From positions 28,287,868-28,351,867 of the forward strand of contig CM023453.1 in NCBI GenBank assembly GCA_013339765.2: 64,000 nucleotides of DNA. Direction: 5' to 3'. Numbering within the stretch: the first letter of the stretch is position 1; each line of letters opens with the position of its first letter. Origin of the DNA: Haemaphysalis longicornis. Lineage: Eukaryota; Arthropoda; Arachnida; Ixodida; Ixodidae. Below the pieces are notes generated by a model. The model saw only the letters and a program-made list of their open reading frames with translations. It was not told the origin of the DNA and did not search any database. Shown here piece after piece: positions 63,801-64,000 of this stretch. The position numbers and the translations under genes were made by a program.

Positions 63801-64000
63801 CAGGATGCCGCACCGCTTAAAAGATGGCAAGACAGTATCGCCCCGCTCTTCTATTCTTCCCATCTACTACCCCTTCCTCTTCCTCTTGCCGGTCAGGCCG
63901 GACAGGTTGTGTCGCTTTTGTTCAAAATTGAGACATCGGCGGTGCTCGCGGCCGAGGGATGTTTTCACGGTGGGAGCTCCCGGGGCTTTCGAAGGCGTCA
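63801..64000. other. No feature recognised, window edge
   Basis: Nothing distinctive is seen. If the transposase tail at 63,635 is real, its body would be here and beyond the window on the minus strand. Confidence 0.3.

Overview
This is a gene-poor, repeat-dense stretch of a metazoan nuclear genome, most likely from an ixodid (hard) tick. That placement is an inference from recall. It rests on tRNA-derived SINEs that look like the tick Ruka family, together with BEL/Pao elements, I-like LINEs, a Penelope-like remnant and several TIR elements, all broken by frameshifts, truncations and nested insertions. No database search was possible. Nothing bacterial (operons, CRISPR, Shine-Dalgarno patterns) was seen.

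Layout. 0.4-11.3 kb is a tandem satellite with a 163-bp monomer, about 66 copies, with older copies at the right edge and signs of higher-order duplication. 12.7-16.6 kb holds three fragments of one LINE family, one inverted and two direct, forming a large inverted repeat. 16.6-24.3 kb contains small tandem repeats, two SINE families and an old dispersed repeat split by a Penelope-like fragment and a MITE. 24.3-26.4 kb is a hAT-like element with TIRs and a 7-8 bp target duplication. 26.4-29.7 kb is largely featureless. 29.7-30.4 kb carries a compact unit (TATA-like box, initiator, arginine-rich repeat ORF with one internal stop, poly(A) signal).

32.9-37.65 kb is a degenerate BEL/Pao element with an intact left LTR, a frameshifted gag, protease-like and integrase-end remnants, no reverse transcriptase, and a foreign block full of AACACCC/GGGTGTT motifs. 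37.65-42.4 kb is an I-like LINE (RT, RNase H, zinc finger) with two clean nested insertions, followed by two more 3' ends of related copies. 42.46-43.58 kb is a 560-bp tandem duplication. 45.3-45.5 kb is a compound microsatellite. 46.0-52.4 kb has two inverted solo-LTR-like copies flanking a young BEL/Pao provirus that encodes only Gag. 52.6-56.5 kb holds a Tigger-like remnant and a SINE split by a TTAA-specific TIR element, both with intact target duplications. 57.5 kb has a degenerate GTGAGTGCGA minisatellite. 59.7-61.6 kb is a Tigger-like TIR element invaded by a LINE 3' end.

The only good candidate for host coding sequence is a 3'-terminal exon on the minus strand at 61,923-62,072, encoding a lysine-rich C-terminus. 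A weaker first-exon candidate lies at 62,637-62,692 on the plus strand. The rest is the record of successive insertions, and several of these can be ordered in time from intact target-site duplications.
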